Shown here piece by piece: positions 11,804 to 23,519 of a stretch of DNA of 64,000 nt (its first letter is position 1; each line of letters begins with the position of its first letter). This DNA is from Spodoptera frugiperda. Its lineage: Eukaryota > Arthropoda > Insecta > Lepidoptera > Noctuidae. The position numbers and the translations under genes are program-made. The notes under the pieces are model-generated. The model was given only the letters and a program-made list of their open reading frames with translations. It was not told where the DNA came from and did no database searches. The stretch is taken from NCBI RefSeq assembly GCF_023101765.2, contig NC_064221.1:9605465-9669464 (forward strand), in the 5' to 3' direction.

Positions 11804-12286
11804 GTCAATTTTGTATAAATAAGTACCAGGAACGCATAAGCTCGCAGGTAGTAAGATTTGAGGCTGGGATAAAGTTCCAAGAGTATTGAAGTTACGCACA
11901 TATTGTATGGTGAGCTAGCTTCCTAAAACTGCTAAAGCGTTATGTGTTCCTAGTAAGAATAGAAGTTTGTTATAATATAAATATTATTCAATTTTCGACT
12001 TTATATGCTTACCTAATATTATAGGGATATATTATAATATTATAATATATATAATATTCTAACTCCTTTGGTGTCGCGGGTATCCATGGGTTGCGCTGAT
12101 TGCTTACCATCAGGTGATTTAAAGGCTCGTTTACTATAAAAAACCAATAAATACAATCCTCCCACATACATATTTTAAGTGACAAACACACGTAATATTG
12201 ATGTAGGTCAATTTTGTATAAATAAGTACCAGGAACGCATAAGCTCGTAGGTAGTAAGATTTGAGGCTGGAATAAAGTTCCAAGAG
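11804..12286 (+). repeat. Pair of 80-base direct repeats
   Basis: 11804-11883 and 12207-12286 are nearly identical (two mismatches by eye), starting GTCAATTTTGTATAAATAAG and ending AAGTTCCAAGAG. About 320 bases separate them, including a family B fragment and an AT-rich palindrome near 12030-12055. It could be a partial duplication or remnants of a paired-end element. Confidence 0.75.
12068..12143 (-). repeat. Family B fragment
   Basis: The minus strand carries ACGAGCC...AATCACCTGATGGTAAGCAATC and CCCATGGATA, the 5' part of family B only. Confidence 0.6.
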
Positions 12287-13157
12287 AAGAGAATAGTTAA
12301 ACTTTAAAAAAGAAAAGTGAAAGGTTTGATTTACGCGGACCTACCCACGCAGTACTTGAAAACTCAGTACAAACATATGTTCGAGTACATTATTCATGGT
12401 GCTATGCAATGGTAATAGACTTTCGATCTTCTCGTCTCTGTCGTGTGTCGCATTCGAAAACTATCAATGGGTTTACGCTTTTATTTTTCTTAATGATTAG
12501 AAGAGTAAATTAGGTCATATTTACTCATTAGATGGATAATGAGTAAAAGGGTCGAATTCTGAAATAGCTTGAATTGAAATTACATATGCCGATTTTTAAA
12601 GGTACAAGAACATATCTATTTTTTAATGGAAGAAGCCTGCCTGCAACTACACTGTAACTTAGTAGCCAGGATCTATAGAATAAGTAAAAGACTTCGAAAA
12701 AATATTGCCATAAGTAATTATTATACTCAGTACAATTTCGATTAACAGAGAATTTCGTTATAGAAAACTCGAATTTATTATTTTGTTTAAGCATGAATAT
12801 AACCTGGAATCTCGCGCAAATATTAAACTATAAGACATAGTAAAGTTCTCTAGTATAATTTTCATGTAAACTTCATCAATATGCTAAGTAAATACAGAAC
12901 AAACTTGCATACATGCATATAATCGAATTTATCTTCGAAATTCAATATCAAGGCATTTATGTGAGAACGTATTAATATTCTGTTCGTTTCAGAATTTCGG
13001 CTCAAAGGACCAGTGTACTAATTTTATTATGGTCAAGTTGGTCCTTTGGTCCTATCCACCATGATCCCCTAAATTAAATAGAATAATAATTTGGTTTATG
13101 AACGTTGTTCTAAACGTATCGGTTTGAGTAACCCATAAAGTTGGCGAACTTATTTTT
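12287..13157. other. Intergenic, nothing recognised
   Basis: AT-rich, with no gene or clear repeat. A GGACCAGTGTAC...GTTGGTCCTTTGGTCC motif at about 13008-13055 recurs in altered form near 15823 and 18890, suggesting an old dispersed element. Confidence 0.5.
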
Positions 13158-13303
13158 AATGGGGGAAAATCATTCAATGACTTCTCTAGGCGAAGCGAGA
13201 GGGAGTGTCAGACTCTTACTGACTAAAAACCACCCCGTTCCTACTCCTGCTTTTCAAGTCGGAGCCCCGGTAAACCCGCTAGGTAGTCCGCAGCTCCGGA
13301 AAA
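13158..13303 (-). repeat. SINE-like repeat family A
   Basis: Reverse complement of the family, from GGGGGAAAATCATTCAATGA through GTGTCAGACTCTTACTGACT to GTCCGCAGCTCCGG. Confidence 0.75.
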
Positions 13304-15350
13304 TGGCGAGCTTATATGCAATAAGTAAAATCAGCTAACCAAACTATTTTAACTTAGTTTAAAAACTTCTGGTACTTAACTAAACTTATACTTATAGTTA
13401 CAAGTGGTTTGCCAACAAACTAAAACAAAAAAGCCACAAGCGAGTAAAACCGTCTATCTACCAGACATAGTACACACACCTTCACTTTTAACATCATAAG
13501 TGTTGTTAAAACACTTGAACTCCTATTTCTATACATCGCACCATCCGACAATATAAATACGAAAATAGTTTCATCAAATATTTTTCCATGTGCGAAGAAA
13601 GTGCATCCAAGTACCGGCACAACCTTCTTGTAAATCAAATGGATTTTTAACCTTATTTCTTCTGTATTATGGGCGAAAATCTTTTGAAGGGAAACAGATT
13701 GGAGTACTTTTATAATGCCGGTGTCTGCTTTTCTACTTAAAAATATGGACTCATAAACAAAGGTGCGGCCAGTAGTGTTTTGTTTTAGCACGTGGATGCA
13801 AATGAAGGAGAATTTTCTTTAGTTCTTTTATTTTATGTGTGCATTCAATATTTGGCGGAGAAGAAAGTTTTCAAATTCTATTAGTATGTTAATCGTGAAA
13901 TTCTTTAGAGGAAATGGATCAAAATATGCTGGTTTTGGCTGAAAATTGTAGTGTGTATAGAAATTAATAGGACTTCGTGTAACATAATATTATGGAATAC
14001 ATCGACATTGCATAATATTAATAAAGAGATGCACATCATAGTAATAAAACCCATTGAAATCACAAAAGTTATTGCATTGACTGACCTATAAATTAAACCT
14101 ATGGACCATGCCTTAAGCTTTGCTATTAATGTCACAATGGCACCCAGTAATGCAATAAACAGCTTACCCACTAAACTTAGCTATGCGTAATATCAGAAAC
14201 AGTCCCGTTGTAGGTACCAGGGCAGCATACTTGTTAAGATATTCTCAACTTTACGATTATTGTCCCACACAATGTCTCGAACAGTCAACCAGTGCTCAGT
14301 AATGGTAAACACCGTTTGCTTTACAAGTAACAAATGTGCGACAAGCGATAAAGTGATAGGACGCGCCGTTTACTCGGTGTTTCCATTTGTAAATATGGTA
14401 TTTGTTGGAATTTCATTGTTTTTTGTGTTTAGAAAGGCTTGTACATTGTAATGATTAAATCAATCTCATATCTTAATACTTCTGATAAATCTATACATGT
14501 CTCTTCAGATCTTTGATTATTACAATTCATAGATGAAGTAGATAAGGATCAATATGGGATATCAGGAAAATCTCTAAGATAAGGTAAACTGAACAAACTG
14601 CGCTGAGGTGTCTTAGGAACATAAACCAATTAGTCAAATCTGAAGATATAATCGTCGGAGAACTGAAAATGCTAACTTATACCTTAATAGGCATTTAAAA
14701 ATTACTTTAAAATGATCTGTCTCTTAGGCCAAACAAAACCTGAATAGATAACGGATTGCATTATCATGCTTAAGAATGGAACATAAACCAACGCATAGAA
14801 GTACAATGGCCGCATACACTCCAGAGTAGGAACTTATGAATAAGCAATACGTCTTCACATCTCCTGAGCGCCTAGTACAATTGACTCCCAGTAAATTTTA
14901 GTAGCAGTTATTAAGACAAGGATCTCATAAATAAGCAGGCTATTATGTCACAACTGACTAAGTCCCGTTGTACCAGGATCGCATAGTACTCAAGATATTA
15001 CTGAATAGAGTAAATTACCATTTTCGCGGACAATAAGAGGTCTTTCACCTAACGCGTGCATCACATTTAAAGCGCGCTCAGATTTGAATTTAAGCGAAGG
15101 TTGCGGCGCATGTAGTCGCCCACGGCTCGCGCGTTGCATGACGATAGTGTAGGGTTGGCAATCATTGTGATTTCGGCAATTATTTTCTATTTTCTCGTAA
15201 ACGATCTTGTTGGAACTTAAGCTGAATTCCAGAAACAAATTTAGAAGTAGTGTTCGTAAAATATCAGTTTGTCATAAAATAATCAAATTCATAATTAGTG
15301 TATCCAATTTCGTTGTCCTGCGTGGATAATTCTTTAACTCTCCTAACAAG
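13304..15350. other. Intergenic; one GC-richer CpG patch
   Basis: No gene is supported. The open frames here have no recognisable domain and no splice context. About 15040-15150 is notably richer in CpG (ACGCGTGCATCAC, AAGCGCGCTCAG, GGCTCGCGCGTTGCATGACG) than its surroundings and might be a promoter or untranslated exon. AGTCCCGTTGTA...CCAGG motifs at 14203 and 14961 are a small dispersed repeat. Confidence 0.4.
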
Positions 15351-15352
15351 AG

Positions 15353-15400
15353 TATGGTAAACTCCCTGCTGCATAGGAGACCCATAGTCAAGCAATGGAC
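15353..15400 (+). mobile_element. RTE LINE 3' tail fragment
   Basis: GGAGACCCATAGTCAAGCAA followed by TGGACGATGATAATG corresponds to the GEAY/VQQWT codons and GAT-repeat tail of the RTE element at the window end. It is very short. Confidence 0.45.
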
Positions 15401-15709
15401 GATGATAATGTCAATTAGAACACTACGTCAATTTTTACTCAAAAAATTTCCTCACGAAACTCTTAACTCATCACCGATTGCTAAACTACCTAAGTATACT
15501 TATAACAAAACAATAAAGGAAAATAATGAATATATTTTACTCGTACTAAATAAAAATGAACCATCTAAATCAATTTCACTAAACCTACTAGAAATCCCAA
15601 TAGATTCAAACACAGCCCTGCACCAAAGCATTCTAAGCGACACACTCATTATTCAGTACATTTATCCTGTATCTACTAGTGATATAGTTTAAACGGGTTG
15701 TCCGCACCA

Positions 15710-16310
15710 ACAGTGATAGCAACCTGTCTGGGAACACCACATTTTGCACTCACAGCTCAACTTACACCAGCCAAACGTGTACTTAGTACAAAAATCTATT
15801 ATACATTGAACCCCCGACTCAAAGGACCAGATTTGGTCCTAAAGTTCTAGTTATACTGGTAACAGTTTTAACTGTACTATAACTTTTATGTTTTGGTCCG
15901 TGTTCGAAACAATAAAAGTGGTTTTGTTTGTAAGGTGTCTGTTTTAAGGATTAGTTTGATAGTGTTGCTTTTTTGTGTTGATTAATGACTTAGGATAGGT
16001 TTTAGAAAGAGTGTTGTTGATATCATTATTATGAGAGTAAATTAAGCTTTAATATCATTGTTTCCATGTAATTTTTACCTCGAAACTGTTTATATGATGT
16101 CATATTTTATAAGACGTATGACTATTTTATAAGTAATCTTTCCCATTGGGTGGATAATCCACACATTCCACACAAAAATGACATAGAATTTGTGGTTCAA
16201 AACTTCACGTGTATCTTTGAATAAAAATGTCTAGTAAATACGTTAAAGTTTGTTAATGATAATTTCAATACTACTTAACACATAGTTATTTGATGTCCAT
16301 TGCAGAACAT
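15710..16310. other. Intergenic, nothing recognised
   Basis: AT-rich. No exon or RNA gene is seen. Confidence 0.5.
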
Positions 16311-16314
16311 AGGT

Positions 16315-16368
16315 CTCCCCTAATGACCTCCAGATAGGCCGGTTGGAAGTGACTTGCATCCAGCGGCT
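16315..16368 (-). mobile_element. RTE LINE 3' fragment
   Basis: The complement contains AGCCGCTGGATGCAAG, CTTCCAACCGGCCTATCTGG and AGGTCATTAGGGGAGACCTA. It is almost the same subfamily as the plus-strand copy at 6605. Confidence 0.7.
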
Positions 16369-16474
16369 ATCAGATACACGCATCGCTTTCGATTAATTTA
16401 AATGAAATACTCAATTTGTTAAAAGCGAAAACGATAGTCTTAATAATATTTTTTTAAACTCTTTTTTTCTCCTC

Positions 16475-16590
16475 CTGCCTTGAGTGATCCGAGAGGGAGT
16501 GAGACTCTTACTGACTAAAAACCCCGTTCCTACTCCTGCTTTTCGAGCCAGAGCTTCGGTAAACCCGCTAGGTAGTCCGCAGCTCCGGAT
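16475..16590 (-). repeat. SINE-like repeat family A
   Basis: Contains GAGAGGGAGTGAGACTCTTA and GTAAACCCGCTAGGTAGTCC in minus orientation. The A-rich tail side is decayed. Confidence 0.7.
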
Positions 16591-16814
16591 CAGTCTTAAT
16601 TATGCTATGCTACTTGAGTTGAAACAGATTACCATGCAGAACCATAACAAGACCTACTTATCTCAAAAGGCCTATAGCATAAAGAAATCTTAAAGGACAC
16701 TAGTTCCCACAGTTAGAGGTCTAAGAAAAATTTGTATTCAACCTCCAACACTCACTTTCCAACGCGGGAGAGTGTTAGAAATCGTGTAGTATGTCAACGC
16801 ACTTAACTTGTGAC

Positions 16815-17035
16815 ATGAGTGCAAAACCAGTATAAACTGACCGTTGAATGTACGCAGTAACCATACAAAGCGAGATCATGATAAATTGGTTTTGTATAAC
16901 TTGTGTGATGTGTAGCACATCAAGCTATGCAAATCCAGTGTAACCTGACCGTTGAACGTACGGAATGATCATATAAAGCGAGACCTTTATATACTGGTTT
17001 TGTATAACTTGTGTTGTGTGATACGATGATTGCAA
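16815..17035 (+). repeat. Tandem duplication with internal inverted motif
   Basis: Two units of about 110 bases share TGACCGTTGAAnGTACG, CATAnAAAGCGAGA and TTGGTTTTGTATAACTTGTG (second copy with CTGG). In the first unit GCAAAACCAGT opposes the later TTGGTTTTGT, so it can fold. A related third piece lies near 19680-19765. Confidence 0.65.
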
Positions 17036-17670
17036 AAAAGTTTGTTTGATAGTTTTATTTAGCTGGATTTGATTTTAAGTATTTGTTTTGACTTTCCTTC
17101 TTTCGATAGTTGAGTGTTCACAGGTGCAAATGCTGAGTAAGTGGTTTCTGGTAATATTTTTGAGATATACTGACTATTATTGGGGTTTTTGGTTCGATAT
17201 ATGAGAATACAAACATTATTATCTATCACATGAGATTACTTAATACTCAATTCTTTATTGCTTTCCACATGTAAGGCTTAGGTGGTAAACTTAACTATGG
17301 CACAATGTGAACCCTGTCTGTGATTAATAACATAACTGGTGAAAAATAGGTGTTACAAAAACACTGCTGTAAATATTAAAGTAATAATCTGTTATGAAAT
17401 ATAAATAACTTAATCAACATAAAGTCGATATGACCAATGAACCATGTTACCGTATACATAATAAATATATCCTGACCATTTTTCTAAAACCACTTATGAT
17501 TCAACATCGCCTAGCAAGAAATGACTATAAAAACTAGAACTAAAAATAGTATTACACTGATGAATCTTCCTGCTTAGGACTAGATTTTATTAAACAGGTT
17601 AGTTATACCAAGTTAGCCACTGGATCAGTAAATCCTGTTTTATTGCCATCTGATAGTTAGTTATACATAT

Positions 17671-17861
17671 ACTAGCGACCCGCCCCAGCTTCGCATGGGT
17701 GCAATGGTGATATATTATCCATGTATTATAACATATAAACGTTCCTCTTGAGTCACTCTATTAAAAAACCTCATCAAAATCCGTTGTCTAGTTTTAAAGA
17801 TAATACAAAGGGAAATAGGGACATAAAATGCGACTTTGGTTTATACTATGTAGTGATAAAG
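17671..17861 (-). mobile_element. Non-autonomous Helitron-like element
   Basis: Read on the minus strand, the element ends GCGAAGCTGGGGCGGGTCGC then CTAG followed by T, the CTRR terminus with GC-rich stem typical of Helitron 3' ends. The other end near 17861 carries ATCACTACATAGTATAAAC. No coding capacity. Confidence 0.6.
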
Positions 17862-20175
17862 CGTAAATTAGATATGTTGTAATGGATTTATCAATTCAAT
17901 TCTACGGAAGATTGCAGTTTATTAAAAATAATTATTGCATACTTTCTTCACAGAAAGTTGTGTTTCCTTAAATTGTAGTAGGTGAAAATTAAAAAAAAAC
18001 GCATTTTAAAACTTAATAATGATTATTTATTAAAATATTTATTTATCTCTTATTTACTTCTATCCAGCTGCTTCTGACATGTCTATTTCGTTAACAAAAA
18101 TAAAGAGCCTGTGGCTTTTATTGCCGCAAAGTTGCGTACAAACAAATGATGTCAGTATTGTTTTATTAAGCACGTCAGTAACACTACCTTTCGTATCAAA
18201 GGACCAATTAATATTTGAGACTACAAAACACGTTTCAATTTTTTTTAAATGGTTTTTCGAAACTGTTCGAGCCAATTACTTTGCATGAAAAAGTAGTTGA
18301 ACAAAATAAAGCCTTACAACTGTCTCTAATAGCCAATGAATATTCGAATCAAATCAGGCAGAAGACAGAATCAAATCGATCGAGCTGACAATTACAGAAA
18401 TTCCTTCCAACTGGAAAAGGAGATCTGATTTATCAACGATTCTGATTAAATCAGACCAATTTATCAAGCATTTCGATTAAATCTGTGCGATTTATTGACT
18501 TATGGCTTTGACAGATTCGGGGATAAGTGCCTTGTTCTTTATAGATCCAATATGGAAGTGGAGTGAAGTGGTCATATTTTATCTGGAATCACCGGAATGA
18601 CCCAATTCGTGTCTGTTTGTTTGACAGCGTTTATTTTGGTTGTGATTGAATGATTTTTGGTGTGTTTTGTGTATCTTGTTATCAGTACGAATGTGATGCC
18701 ACAGTTTAGCGTTTTTTAGTGTTACTATAACCGCTTACTATTAGGCGCATTTTAAGCTATTTCTAATAATATCAATGTAAAAAAATCTGCAAAATATTTA
18801 TTCCTACCGATTATAAGGTCGGTCAAATCAAATCGATACTTTTATCATCAATATCAAAAACATGAAACAGTCTACTACTCGACTAATGGTCCTTTTGTAC
18901 ATGAAAGGACTAGTTACAATATTCACTCTTAGTTCTTAGTTAGAGGTTGCAGTGTAAACTGGTCCTTCGGTTCTAAAATTCTCAGTTTTAACGAACGATG
19001 GAAATAATGCCTAGTGTTTCACAATAGATCTCCTATTATAATGGGACTTAAAACATGGTTGAAGTGTGGGTGTGTAAATGCACCTTTGTCCGGTCTTTAA
19101 GGGTAATATTTTGTAATTAGTGTCAATTCGTTGGGTGGAGATTTATCGCCATACAAAGCTATAAAGCTGAAATCGTTAGAGGTAGTTGTTATTCGGGTTT
19201 TTTAGGGATGTGGCTTAACAGGCGTTGCTTGATGGGTATTATAGAGTTGGTCAGTTTATAGGATTAGTTGCTTGTAGGAGCTGCTGGTCCTTATAATAGT
19301 CAGCGGGTTAGTTTTAAGAAATCATTCATAATGATTGATCTTGATATCTGACAGAAACTCCATACATTTATTGTTTAAAATTGACATTCATTCAAAGATT
19401 TTGGTTTAAAATTGACTAGTAGTTTTGGCTTGGTAGAATGAATCCCTTAATTTTATCTTTAGAAGGTTACTCTTACCATAAAAAAGGAGTTGTTAATAGA
19501 ATATGAAAACATAGTTTTATCCAATAGGTAATCCTTTGTTGTTAAGAACATCCATTCAATCAATGATGCAGTTTTAAATTACTTGTAGTTATTATAAATA
19601 CACGAAACCGTCAGCCTGGAGAGATATTTTCGTACGAAACATTTAAATGAAATGTAAATGAACGAATGTTTGAGCTATACATAACCAGTTTATCATGGTC
19701 CCGCTATTTACGATTTTTTCGCACATTCGAAGGTCAAGTTATACTGGTTTTGTATAGCTTGAAGTGTAACCGTGTGTGCAATGACCGCTATAAAAACTCG
19801 AACCACCCATAAGATCAATGCAATTATGCATTTTTATTCCTGCAAATTACACGTGTTGGCTTCAAGCCATAATAATAGTTATTGCAAATTGTATTTTATA
19901 AGTAAAACGTATAGTAAGAGACGCCGCCGTTAAAGGTGAAAAAAGGAAAAATTAGTTTTTTACAACATTTGCAGATTTGCGATGCAATTAGTGTAGTCAT
20001 CGACGGAATACATTCGGATTTTATTGTCATGTAATTGCACTTTCGAAGTGCACAATGCGAAGTTTGAAAACTTATTGGTACTTAACACTTCAATAGGTTT
20101 GTAAAATATTAATTAACGTCTCGTCTGTCGGTATATGAGACACAATAGAAAACACATTGTGTCTCACGTAGATTT
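17862..20175. other. Intergenic, nothing recognised
   Basis: AT-rich with no supported gene. An open frame at 18079-18288 has no domain. A fragment related to the 16815 tandem unit lies at about 19680-19765. Confidence 0.5.
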
Positions 20176-20179
20176 GCGC

Positions 20180-20385
20180 TTCAATTCCGCAACAACCCTT
20201 AAATTCCTAACCCCCAAAAGGCTAGCAACGCACTTGTAACGCCTCTGGTGTTTCGGGTGTCCATGGGCGACGACGGTGATTTTCGCCCATGGACAGCTGC
20301 AACATTAAAGTAATGCGGCTGTCAATGGTCGGTGGCCATTGCTTACCATCAGGTGATCTGGTCATTTAGCGGCTTATAACATACA
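20180..20385 (-). repeat. Dispersed repeat family B, rearranged
   Basis: The minus strand shows CACCTGATGGTAAGCAATGG and GCGTTGCTAGCCTTTTGGGGG. The CCCATGGACA segment appears twice (20258-20297), so this copy has a small internal duplication. Confidence 0.7.
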
Positions 20386-20744
20386 AAACATTCTTTTCTA
20401 TCCAAATTAAAAGGATTGACGTTGTAGTACATTTTTATGAGAATAGTTCCACGAATAATTTTAAGTCCAACTTACAACTAAACCAATACTTGATATAAAT
20501 CATGATCTAATACAACTAGTACATGTTTCTAGAACACGCTAGTTCAATAGTAAGAACTTGACCCAGATTGTACCCTTCGGATTGCAGCTGCACACGTTGC
20601 ACGCTTGTCAATAGGGATGTGGCCCAATTCGTGTCCTCAAGGACGGGCCTCATACCTCGTGCTAATAGGTAGGGAATGTGTCTTGTGATTTAAAGTGGGA
20701 GAGGTTAGAATTTTAGGATGAAAATGTGTATTGTGATATATTTT

Positions 20745-20905
20745 AGTTTAGTAGCTTCTGTCAGTGATTTCGTTCGTGTTCTAGTGGGAAAAAAATCCTA
20801 ACACTTAAGTCAGCTCATACCCTGTTTGTATACTAAATTTCATTAAAATCTGTACAGTACGTTTAACGTTATTGACGGACAAACACAAAGACATTACTAG
20901 TGTGA
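20745..20905 (-). mobile_element. Helitron-like family with GTCCGTCAAT core
   Basis: The complement of CTCATACCCTGTTTGTATAC, ATTAAAATCTGTACAGTACG and TTGACGGACAAACA matches the elements at 33010, 56562 and 58485. The terminal CTAG is mutated here (AGTAGCTTCTGTCAG, read on plus). Confidence 0.6.
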
Positions 20906-21429
20906 CGTGAACTACTTATAACAATAAGTGGAAGATCGAGGAGGTCTTTTGTTGAGTAAGGGACTTCTTTCTTTCTTATGGCAAATATAATGAATGAATA
21001 ACAACACATAAAAACCTTAATAAACCCACTTTTCACTAAATCGTTAAATCTTGATCAAAATCACTTTGAAAATCCGTAAGAAATCACCGATCAATAAAAT
21101 CTAGTTTGAATTTTATTACTCACGTCATAAAGCTGTAATTTGATGTAGAAATTTCCACAGTAATATCATATTCCGTCAAGACATGCTCTTAATATAATAC
21201 GTCTTAGTTTAATCTAAGTTGAATACTGCCATTTCATCTTACAAATTGAATTAGTTTTACTATTTTCCTATTTATATATAGATTTTCTACTAAAGAAAAT
21301 TACCATGTCTGTCAATTACTTCTAATCATCCATATTTAAGCATTATTTATTATTGCATATTATATTTTATGAAACGACTGATGACTGTTGATGAAGCGAA
21401 AGACGTATGTAAGAATTATAGTTAATGAC

Positions 21430-21530
21430 GATCTTTGCTTGCGGGAGTAGGAACGGAATGGTTTTTAGTCGTCGTAGTAGCCCAAGGTGGGAGAAGCCAT
21501 TGGAAGATTTTCCAGCCTTAAAAAAAAGCC
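21430..21530 (+). repeat. SINE-like repeat family A, partial
   Basis: GCGGGAGTAGGAACGGAATG, TTTTTAGTCG and GGTGGGAGAAGCCATTGGAA, ending CCTTAAAAAAAAG. The central TCAGTAAGAGTCTGACACTC part is deleted. Confidence 0.65.
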
Positions 21531-22475
21531 CTTGCTTACCCCCATAGGAGACAAGCGTGAGGGTATGTAGGTATGTATATTTCATTCTTAGTCTCTATAT
21601 AAACTTTGTTTAAAACTATTTCTGTCCAATAAATATCGTACAACGTACAAAATTAAAATTTTCACAAGTGGTCAACGAGTTTTAAGCTATGACAAGAGCT
21701 CATAACCCTTTAGGTACAGAAGGAAGTCTGGCTTACTGACAGAATTCACATCTGGTAAAAAGTTATTATGTATGTACATATTTATAACATGGCATTTTCA
21801 AATATGTCTCCAAAACTAAAGAAAATAAATACACACAAAGGAAATCACTCACAAATACAGAAAATCAGTTTAAAAAATTCAACCCGTACTTTTTTATGCA
21901 ACAAGGTTTATCTAGTAAGATAAGTACGGGGTGTCGGTCCGTGGTTTGTGCTAATGGACTTCCCTGGTAACGGGCGAGCCCGCGGCGTTTCTCTAGCTAT
22001 GTGTATGGACAGTAAGCGAGCGGGTTCGGAAAATAATGGGAACAGTCTCACATGTTTCGGCTTGTGTGAAGTATTGTGTGACCTAGTTTAGAAGGATATG
22101 TGAAGATAGATGTGTGTGTCGAATGCGGTTTTTAAATGTATGGCTTTTTGTTTTTGCTTTTAAGTAATTTTGTTGTTTTCCAATGGAATGCGTTTGGGGG
22201 TGATGGTTTTGCATAAAACATAGTCAAAGTAGGTACTTTCAGTTTGCGATGAAAGCGTAGTCAAACTATCTTAGTATGTATATATTATTTAGTATGTATA
22301 TAACTGAAACTCAGTTTTAGTATGAGTAGGATAATTAACAAAAATGACTGATACTGAAAAACATTTTATGGTACCAATACTAATGTTATTAGTACCTATT
22401 TTCGATAAAACATTCTCCAGTTTGTGCTTAATAAAATTAGTTCTTATGTAACTCAATTAAAAGATGATTTAGGGG
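21531..22475. other. Intergenic with a CpG-enriched patch
   Basis: About 21925-22060 is CpG-richer than its surroundings (TACGGGGTGTCGG, GGGCGAGCCCGCGGCGTTTC, AAGCGAGCGGGTTCGG). Just downstream an ATG at 22123 opens a short hydrophobic frame (MRFLNVWLFVFAF) that reaches a GTAATT donor-like site. This might be a promoter and first exon, but its phase does not fit the Kazal exon downstream. Confidence 0.3.
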
Positions 22476-22477
22476 TG

Positions 22478-22740
22478 GTCGGTCGGCTCTGCGGACGGCG
22501 GGCAAAGGTGCCGCTCGACCAGAACCAGACCTGTACGTCCAAGAGCCATCAGACCACCACAGATGAGACCCAGCAGGGCTGATGCTGACCTGGAGCTGCG
22601 GACTGCCTAGCTACTCCTGCTGCTACCGGGGCTCCCGGGAAAAGCAGGAGTAAGAACGGGGTTGTTTTTAATCAGTAAGAGTGATACTCCCTGTCGTCTC
22701 GTCCAAGGCGGGAGAAGTAATTGGATGATTTTCCTTAATA
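22478..22740 (+). repeat. SINE-like repeat family A, longest copy
   Basis: Runs from GGTGGTCGGTCGGCTCTGCG through CAGAACCAGACCTGTACGTC, GATGAGACCCAGCAGGGCTG and GGAGCTGCGGACTGCC to AAGTAATTGGATGATTTTCC and an AT-rich end. It shows that the family is at least 260 bases long and that most other copies are 5'-truncated, as expected for retroposons. Confidence 0.75.
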
Positions 22741-22794
22741 AAGAATGAAGCTGCATATTGCATGCAACGCAACATCATACCTTATTTATCCCCG

Positions 22795-22870
22795 AAGTAG
22801 GCAAAGGTGCACATTATGGCACGTAATGCCACTATACAATGTACACCCACTTTTCACCATTTGTGTATTT
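22795..22870 (-). repeat. SINE family C, 3' part
   Basis: The complement reads AAATGGTGAAAAGTGGGTGT, GCACCTTTGCCTAC and TTCGGGGATAAATAAG, matching 44210-44290. Confidence 0.7.
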
Positions 22871-23325
22871 AAGCTGGATATTGCACCTTATGCAATATTT
22901 CTCTTACTTTTTCTGGCTCCACACGAAATCGCGTATTTTATATTCCCGACGCCTTATCTGAGTGTTGTATTGTTGAGATTCAGTTTAGTCCTCACTATCT
23001 AGGGAATTTCATCGGGGCTTTATTTTATTTTGTTTTCAAATGCAACGCTGTGAGGAATTGAATCCTGGGTTTTGTCTTTGAATTTTAGAATTGTTTGCTA
23101 TTTGGAATTTTCGTTCGTTTCATTTGCTAGGTTGAGGTATTTTTGGTTTATGAAGTTTAATGTTCTCTAGACTAAACCTTTGTTCGTATCGTATACTACT
23201 AATTTTGGAAGCTTTTTTGGTAAAAAATCTAGATTGATTGCGTTGTAAATAATAAACGATATTAGTAATTCAGTAAGGTCCTAAGTAAGACTATTTTGTT
23301 AGATTCATTATAATTGATTAATACT

Positions 23326-23365
23326 CTCCCTCTCTCTTTCTCTATCTTTCACTCTTTCTCAAACA
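23326..23365. repeat. CT-rich microsatellite
   Basis: A run of CTCTCCCTCTCTCTTTCTC followed by related pyrimidine tracts. Confidence 0.8.
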
Positions 23366-23519
23366 TATATAGCCAACGTCCGAATATTGAAATGCTTCTC
23401 AATTTTAAATTGCACTTACATCATTCATTTATTTCTTTTACTTGTTTGTTACATTTTTAAATATTAAATTAAAAAGAAAAAAATAATAATAATAAAACAT
23501 TTAAAAATATAAAAAGCAG

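Noticed and set aside
11585..11818. 77-residue polar open frame that looks protein-like
   Set aside because: No ATG context, domain or splice signals, and it ends inside the 80-base direct repeat. Too weak to call.
13420..13791. 123-residue minus-strand frame
   Set aside because: No homology I can recognise, no splice context, and composition typical of chance frames in AT-rich DNA.
15354..15692. 112-residue plus-strand frame
   Set aside because: Begins inside a LINE tail, has AT-driven composition and no recognisable motif.
22123..22163. Signal-peptide exon for the Kazal gene (MRFLNVWLFVFAF)
   Set aside because: Its donor leaves two bases, while the first visible Kazal exon needs one, and that exon also requires an upstream Kazal domain. 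Kept only as a finding to test.
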